The position numbers and the translations under genes are program-made. The notes under the pieces are model-generated. The model had not been told where the DNA came from, searched no databases, and was given only the letters and a program-made list of their open reading frames with translations. Positions 58,427 through 64,000 of a stretch of DNA of 64,000 nucleotides are shown one piece after another. The DNA is from Scilla litardierei (taxonomy: Eukaryota > Streptophyta > Magnoliopsida > Asparagales > Asparagaceae): the NCBI GenBank assembly GCA_030789695.1, contig CM061142.1, forward strand, positions 143,253,637 through 143,317,636. The letters are read 5' to 3'. Each line of letters opens with the position of its first letter. Position 1 is the stretch's first letter.

Positions 58427-59245
58427 AGCAACAAATGTTCGTTGATAATAATCATCCTATGCAAAACCTCAATTGATGATTCAATAGTCTACAAAACAAT
58501 AAATCCATATGCAACACCTCAATAGTATTCAACCACACCCTAGATGAAAATATACTCAATAAACAACATAAGATTAGCAGAAATAAGCACAAAGAATCAC
58601 TTAGAAAGCATGTGGTAAAGAGGAGGAAGAAAGAAATACTTATCTTCAATAGTATCAATACCAAAAGTCTTCAAATACCAAGTTACACCAAGGGAAATTC
58701 ACCAATAACTCTACACTAACCCTACTCATACTCCTAAACTAACTTTAGATAGAGAAAAGGAAGAAAACTGGAAGAAAATCACGACTCTCCTTCGAAAACG
58801 ACACACAATCCCTTTTACAGAACCCATAAAAACCTAATGGGTCGGGCAAAACAAAACATGACATCACACGACTGTGTTGTCCAAACAACACGGTCGTGTG
58901 GTCTTCAGCTCCAAAATATCTTTCTTTGGCTTTTAGAAATCTTGATCTGACATGGTCTCCCACATGATGGCGTGCTTACTGGATTAAATTTCAGCCTTCT
59001 ATCTTTATTTTGGCTTTGGGGCGACAAGGTCATGTGGATTTCCACACGACCATGTACATTCTGCTTCAGTTCCTTCATAAACTGACTTTCACACGGGCTT
59101 CGTTTAGCTCTCTGGGCCGTGTTCTCCCACACGACCGTGTGTGGTGACACTTGGTCGTATAAGGGGCCATTTCCTTCACCACTCCTTCGTCGATTCGAGT
59201 CATGTCGCTTCTTCAATCGCTTCCCAAGCCTTCATCCTCACTTTC
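58427..59245 (-). repeat. LTR-like fragment with CACGACCGTGT words, family uncertain
   Basis: It lies between element D and Gypsy-C. The right half (58860-59160) has several cacgaccgtgt/cacggtcgtgtgg words in both orientations, as in Athila/Tat-type LTRs. There is no coding sequence, and the ends are cut by the flanking elements. The orientation is a guess. Confidence 0.4.
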
Positions 59246-60937
59246 TGTCACGCCCCGCTTCCCTAAAATGGAGGCGAGACGTGAAAAGGTCTGCACGGGA
59301 GTGGAGCTGTGAAGCCCCAAACCCGATAAGCGTCAATAAAACATAAGCAGGTCCATGTAACCACAAATGGAACAATAATAATAGGACAAGGAGAGACAGA
59401 AATAAAATCTCAAATCTCAGAATTTGTCCAATATTAAAATTGAGTTCCACATCCAGAAAAGCCACAAGGCTAAAAGAAAGAGTCTAAAGGCCCAGAACAA
59501 GGCCAACAAAAGGGACAACATAACAAAGTATAGGTGCTACGCACCGATAACAAAACAGTCTAAAACAAAAGGGAAAGCTTAACGAAGACACTAGGAATGG
59601 TCCCCAGTGTCCACGTACTCCTCGCCAAACACAGGCTCGGGCTCGGCGTCAGCAAACACCTCATCCTCAACAATGAACTCAGGCTCAGGATCTAACATGT
59701 GTCACCCAAAAGAGTAAAGGGGCACATGTCAGCAAGTCTAAAAGACTTGGGCAAGGAAACTGAAGGTAAGGCAAACTAACAACCTAGCAGTTATAGTATG
59801 CATGACACGACAGTTATGGTATGAGTGCACAAGTAAGACATGGTGAAACAGTAAGTACAAGAGAACAATTTATCTGGGCATGTCAAGAGTAGCCAAGCTA
59901 CCAACAACCTCAATCTTTTCACTAGTCACGTTTCACGTTGTTTGTAGATGTTTACGCCTTACAGCTGAACTGTTGGACATTCACACTGATTGGCCGCTTA
60001 ACACAACCTCAGAACCCAGAGTTTACGCCTTACAACTGCAGTTACTGATCGTGCAGACTCCCAGTTGAATGGCCGCTTAACTCTTACCCCAATACCCACG
60101 TGTGAACGAGCCAGGGTCCCTGTACACGAGCTCAGTAAATGAGCCAGGGTTGCCCCGCACAAGAGCTCGTTTCCTGGATCACAAACCAGGGGCGTATTTC
60201 GTTTGGCATAGGGGTGCACCTAGCCTCAATCATTTCACAAGGTGTAGCGGAGCTTCGCAATCACGGGAACACTTAAAGAATGCAATGACATGACAATAAA
60301 TTTGTGTACCGTTAATGGAAATTAAACATGACATGGTAGTTGTGCAACATGATAAATGTCGGGTCTAGCTTTGTTGTCAAGCTAGTTCCTAAAATTGCGC
60401 CTAGGCGAGTATCATTTCGTCGCCTAGTCTCTTTTACGCCTTCAACAAGCAAATGGCCTAAGACATGGCCCAAAACCCTAAGTGGCAAGTTTCACTTGCC
60501 TAGAACCGAGGATGACGATCACGAAGGTTCGTCTCACGGATGCTAATCTACGGGGAAGTCGCTGTTATGGAGAAACAATCATCAAAACAACCTTCATTTC
60601 ATTAGGGTTTCAAAAAAACACAAATGGGTTAAGAGAACATTAAGAGGTCGATTTATTACCGTATCAGAAACGGAAGAATGATGCCGAGCAAGCACAGAAA
60701 CGGAAGAAACGCTCCGGGGAACCTAGGGTTCGGATCTGGAATGGATGGGAAAAATCTGGCGAAATGGGGTTTTGGGGATTTTTGGGGGTTGGAGATGACC
60801 TAGGGCATAGTGGTAGACAAAAGATGAGAGGGAAACTCCAAGGGAGTAAGGAATGGCTTGGGGAAATGTTGGAGAGTGATTTGGGGAAGAAGGAGGCTCA
60901 GAAGAATGAAAGAGGGATGAAAGAAATCGTGGGTGGG

Positions 60938-60947
60938 GTTTAAATAG
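60938..60947 (-). promoter_or_regulatory. TATA-like box of the Gypsy-C LTR
   Basis: The minus strand reads CTATTTAAAC, about 40 bp downstream of the word array. Confidence 0.5.
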
Positions 60948-60987
60948 GAAGTGCTGGCGGCTGCCCAGAAATTAGGGGTTCGACAAT

Positions 60988-61405
60988 GATTAGTCGGTCA
61001 AAGAGCAACCACTGACCGACTAGTTTAGGAACTAGTCGGTCGGTTGACCAACGCAGACCGACTAAGTCCAAACAGTAACTCCTGTACAAAATAAGATTTA
61101 GATTTAGTCGGTCAAAGAACAACTACTGACCGACTAGTTCATCATCTAGTCGGTCGATGAACGTTCTTAGACCGAATAAGAATGAATTGTACTTGGTATC
61201 AAAAATGATCATAGAGATAGTCGGTTAAAGAACGATTGCTGACCGACTAGTTTGCAACCTAGTCGGTCGACCAATGTTCTTAGACCGACTAACGATAAAC
61301 AGTAACTCCTGAGAAATTAACAAAGCCCACTAGTCGGTCCATGAAGGTTTACCGACCGACTAAATCGTCATCTAGTCGGTCGGTTCCCCTTCTTACATCG
61401 GCTAA
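60988..61405. repeat. Tandem array of inverted TAGTCGGTC / GACCGACTA words
   Basis: About four units of ~105 bp with the same internal layout as the Copia-1 array. Shared non-word sequence includes cgat(a/g)aacagtaact (61293-61307 against 3290-3304) and atcgtcatctagtcggtcg (61364 on against 3362-3380). Confidence 0.85.
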
Positions 61406-61676
61406 CGTGCACAGAAAGTTTCGAAATGAAGCGCGAAGCTCCGGGATCGATTCCTAAGACTCCTAGGCTTGATCTAACAATAAGATATGACCAATATGAA
61501 GCCCGTCACGAATGACTTACTCCGAAATCGATGATTCTAAGGAAGAAGCTAGAAAATCACGACGAAACGATGTAAAATGAAAGCTACGGAGACGAAAACC
61601 ACACATGAGGGGAAAATCCACCAAAACATATAATATATAATATAATAATCCAAATACATGAAAACCAGTCGTTACA

Positions 61677-61690
61677 TCCTCCCCAACTTA
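61677..61690 (-). other. Polypurine tract of Gypsy-C
   Basis: The minus strand reads TAAGTTGGGGAGGA, next to TGTAACGAC. Confidence 0.8.
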
Positions 61691-61722
61691 AGAAAAATTC
61701 CGTCCTCGGAATTTCCCAACAC

Positions 61723-62625
61723 TCACGTGTCCGGGAACAAAAGTGGGTAACGCTCTCGCATCTCATCCTCGTTCTCCCAAGTAGACTCTCCTGGCGAGCC
61801 ATGTCGCCAGATCACCCTCACAAGATTGACAACCTTGTTTCGAAGTGACTTCTGACGCCTGTCCAGAATCTACACTGGCTGCTGGTCATACATCATATCA
61901 GGGCGAACGGTAATCTCCGAGAAATCCACAGCATGAGATGGGTCGCAAATGTATCGATGAAGCTGCGACACATGGAAAACATTGTGAACTCCTTCCAATG
62001 ATGGCGGCAAGGCCAAGGGGTAGGCTACCTCGCCAACTTTCTCCAGAATGTCAAACGGTCCAATGTATCGCGTGCTCAACTTCCCTCGCTTCCCAAAGCG
62101 AATCATACCACGATTCGGGGAAATCCTCAGAAACACATGATCACCCGGCTGAAACTCCAAAGGACGACGTTTAGCATCCGCCCAATGCTTAAAACGGTCC
62201 TGAGCAATCCTCAACCTCTCCCGAATGTTCCTGACGATATCCACGGCCTCCACAATCATCTCAGGTCCCAACAGCTCACGATCACCAACGTCATCCCAAC
62301 TCAATGGCGATCGACATTTCCTCCCATAAAGAGCGACGAAAGGCGCCATGCCAATACTCGCCTGGAAGCTGTTGTTGTAGGAAAACTCTACTAGATGTAG
62401 ATGGTCCTCTCACGAACCCTTGAAATCTAACATGCACGACCTCAGCATGTCCTCCAAGATCTGAATCGTCCTCTCGGACTGGCCATCCGTCTGCGGATGG
62501 TACGCCGTGCTGAAACTCGGACGCGTACCCAAACTCTTCCGCAAACTCTGCCAGAACTGAGATGTGAACCTCGTGTCTCTGTCCGACACGATACTCACGG
62601 GGACTCCGTGAAGTCGTACGACCTC
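61723..62625 (-). pseudogene. pol: Gypsy-C pol exon 3: integrase core end and tail
   Basis: [69 protein letters not shown] and a final [22 protein letters not shown]. Stops are TGA at 62410-62412 (Trp in relatives) and TAG near 61870 after QQPV. The natural stop is at 61723. Confidence 0.85.
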
Positions 62626-62695
62626 CTGCACGATTCACATTACATCACTATCCAAACTAGGAAAAGGAAATAAAACGGAGAGCAAAAGAATTTAC
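62626..62695 (-). other. Putative intron inside integrase (70 bp, GT-AG) of Gypsy-C
   Basis: ARRYME|GTAAATTCTTTTGCTC...AATCGTGCAG|GAGGTCGTA. Same codon, same splice ends and nearly the same length as the inserts in Gypsy-B and Tekay-A. Confidence 0.75.
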
Positions 62696-63775
62696 CTCCA
62701 TATATCTCCTCGCTAGCGCCTCAGTGGACTGTCCCACTCGGAACGGAATAAAGTGCGCGGATTTCGTCAATCGATCTACGATCACCCAAATCGTGTCATT
62801 CTGCTTCGGACTCCGAGGCAGTCCAGTCACGAAATCCATAGTGATGTGTTGCCACTTCCACTCTGGAATCGGAAGCGGTTGTAGCAACCCTGCCGTACGC
62901 TGATGCTCCGCCTTTACCTGCTGGCAAACCAAGCACTTGGCCACACTCCGAGCCACACTCCTCTTCATACCATGCCACCAATAGTTCAGAAGAAGATCCT
63001 GGTACATCTTGGTGCCACCAGGATGCACAGAATACGGCAAACTGTGTGCCTCCACCATCAACTCCTCTCTAATATCCCCAGCTGGCACACACAACCTGGC
63101 TCCAAACCTCAGCGAGCCATCCTCATGAATCAAAAAGTCAATCCGCAGACCGGCTTCCACCTGCTCCTGAATCTTCACCAGCTTCGGATCCTCAGCCTGG
63201 CCAGCCTTGATCCGATCCACAATCGTCAACTGAATCTGCATACACATCAACGAAGAAGCCTCTCCAGGAAGAACAATCTCCACACCAGACTCGCAAAAAT
63301 CCTGCTGCAATCTCCACTGTGAGGTCAAAATCATCACCGCTAGAATCCTACTCAGCGCATCAGGAACCACATTCACCTTGCCAGGGTGATACTGCAAATC
63401 AATCTCATAATCCACCATGAGTTGCTTCTTCACCAAATCAACCCATCCAGCCGGAGTGATCTTGGCCATCTTCAAGTTATCCTCAATGTTCCGAATCCAC
63501 TCATCAGCAGCCAGATGACCCTCAGACCCATCAAAATATGCAGGACCCAGCTCCCGAAATTGCTTCGCTCCCTGCTCTGAGCGAGGGGCATCCTGGATTG
63601 CCCGACCAGCCCGAACAACTGGAGCATTCTGGACTTGCAGAAGCATGCCCTGCTGCACCTGCATCATCTGAAGCATCATCCACATCATCTCTCCATTGGT
63701 GGGTTCCCGCTCAGGCTCCTCGTCATGAGAGGGCGCACCACTACCACCACCACGGGTGAATCGCCTTCCTGCCAT
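62696..63775 (-). pseudogene. Gag-RNase H/integrase fusion ORF made by internal deletion
   Basis: ATG at 63775 starts MAGRRFTRGGGSGAP, the intact Gag N-terminus (about 118 residues, to WVDLVKKQL). The frame then passes directly into [24 protein letters not shown] of late RNase H. It continues through the integrase zinc region ([19 protein letters not shown]...KCLVCQQVK) and core start to ARRYME at the intron donor. There are no stops over ~360 codons. Gag core, zinc knuckles, protease and RT are absent. It could be expressed as a chimera, but no function can be assumed. Confidence 0.8.
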
Positions 63776-63902
63776 CTAATGACACAGAAAACGAAGCAGA
63801 TTTGACTCATAGCTTATGACTCGGATGTCGAACTTAGTTTATTGGACATTCTAATATTATTATCGTCATTCCGATAATCGCAGTTACAAAAGAGACCTGC
63901 AT

Positions 63903-63911
63903 GGGCCACCA
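63903..63911 (-). promoter_or_regulatory. Candidate primer-binding site of Gypsy-C
   Basis: TGGTGGCCC on the minus strand, nine bases inside the 5' LTR end. The stretch is conserved in Tekay-A and Gypsy-B. The tRNA is not identified. Confidence 0.35.
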
Positions 63912-63919
63912 ACAAAACC

Positions 63920-64000
63920 TGTCACGCCTCGCTTCCTTAAAATGGAGGCGAGACGTGAAAAGGTCTGCATGGGAGTGGAGCTGTGAAGCCCCAATCCCGA
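63920..64000 (-). repeat. 5' LTR of Gypsy-C (first 81 bp only)
   Basis: TGTCACGCCTCGCTTCCTTAA and onward matches 59246-59326 with few differences. The rest is outside the window. Confidence 0.85.

Larger units (their letters stand above)
59246..61676 (-). repeat. 3' LTR of Gypsy-C (2,431 bp)
   Basis: Plus strand TGTCACGCCCCGCTTCCC to CAGTCGTTACA. Its start parallels the Gypsy-B LTR, but the body differs and carries an AGTCGGT array (60988-61405) upstream of a minus-strand TATA box (60938-60947). No gene. Confidence 0.88.
59246..64000 (-). mobile_element. Gypsy-C: internally deleted Tekay-like chromovirus, cut by window end
   Basis: 3' LTR 59246-61676, interior 61677-63919, 5' LTR from 63920 to beyond the window. 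The interior lacks the rest of gag, protease, RT and most of RNase H because of one deletion near 63415-63427. The 5' TSD candidate is ctttc (59241-59245); the other copy is outside the window. Confidence 0.88.

Overview
This is plant nuclear DNA made of nested transposable elements. I see no host protein gene, tRNA or rRNA. The evidence is the set of plant-type LTR retrotransposons: Copia with UBN2-type Gag and an initiator-Met primer site, a Tekay/Del-like chromovirus group of Ty3/Gypsy, and Athila-type elements with a TGGCACCG primer site. A Tourist-like MITE and a Helitron are also present. The host is a flowering plant with a repeat-rich genome; I cannot name the species.

Layout. 1-3,912: the 5' part of a Copia element on the minus strand (Copia-1), whose gag carries a local inversion. 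3,913-10,885: a deleted Tekay-like element (Tekay-1) whose 3' LTR is split by a 2,582-bp solo Copia LTR (5,824-8,405, TSD gctct). 10,886-11,452: a Copia LTR fragment. 11,453-58,426: one Athila-like non-autonomous element on the minus strand (element D), opened by everything inside it. Its left LTR holds a solo Athila LTR (11,788-13,446, TSD atggt). Its interior holds Tekay-A (15,792-55,136, TSD tatcc). Tekay-A is itself opened by Gypsy-B (19,354-29,810, TSD gagtt), an Athila-type LARD (30,226-37,619, TSD gcatg/gcagg), a Gag-only Copia element (37,829-45,155, TSD aaccg), a MITE (16,122-16,654, TSD tta), a foldback (17,917-18,074) and a Helitron (51,522-53,484). 58,427-59,245: another LTR-like piece. 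59,246-64,000: Gypsy-C, truncated by the window end.

How the pieces work. Gypsy-B, Tekay-A and Gypsy-C are relatives on the gag-protease-RT-RNase H-integrase-chromodomain plan, all now broken by stops, indels or deletions. Comparing them shows two apparent GT-AG introns, one between Gag and protease and one inside integrase. Tekay-1 lacks the integrase intron exactly at the junction. The two Athila-type elements carry no pol but share an unrecognised ORF. In several unrelated LTR families a dense array of short words in both orientations lies upstream of the TATA box. One such array is shared between a Copia LTR and a Gypsy LTR.

All boundaries were read by eye from matching LTR ends, TG/CA termini, primer sites, polypurine tracts and target-site duplications. 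Divergence, ages and database identity were not computed.
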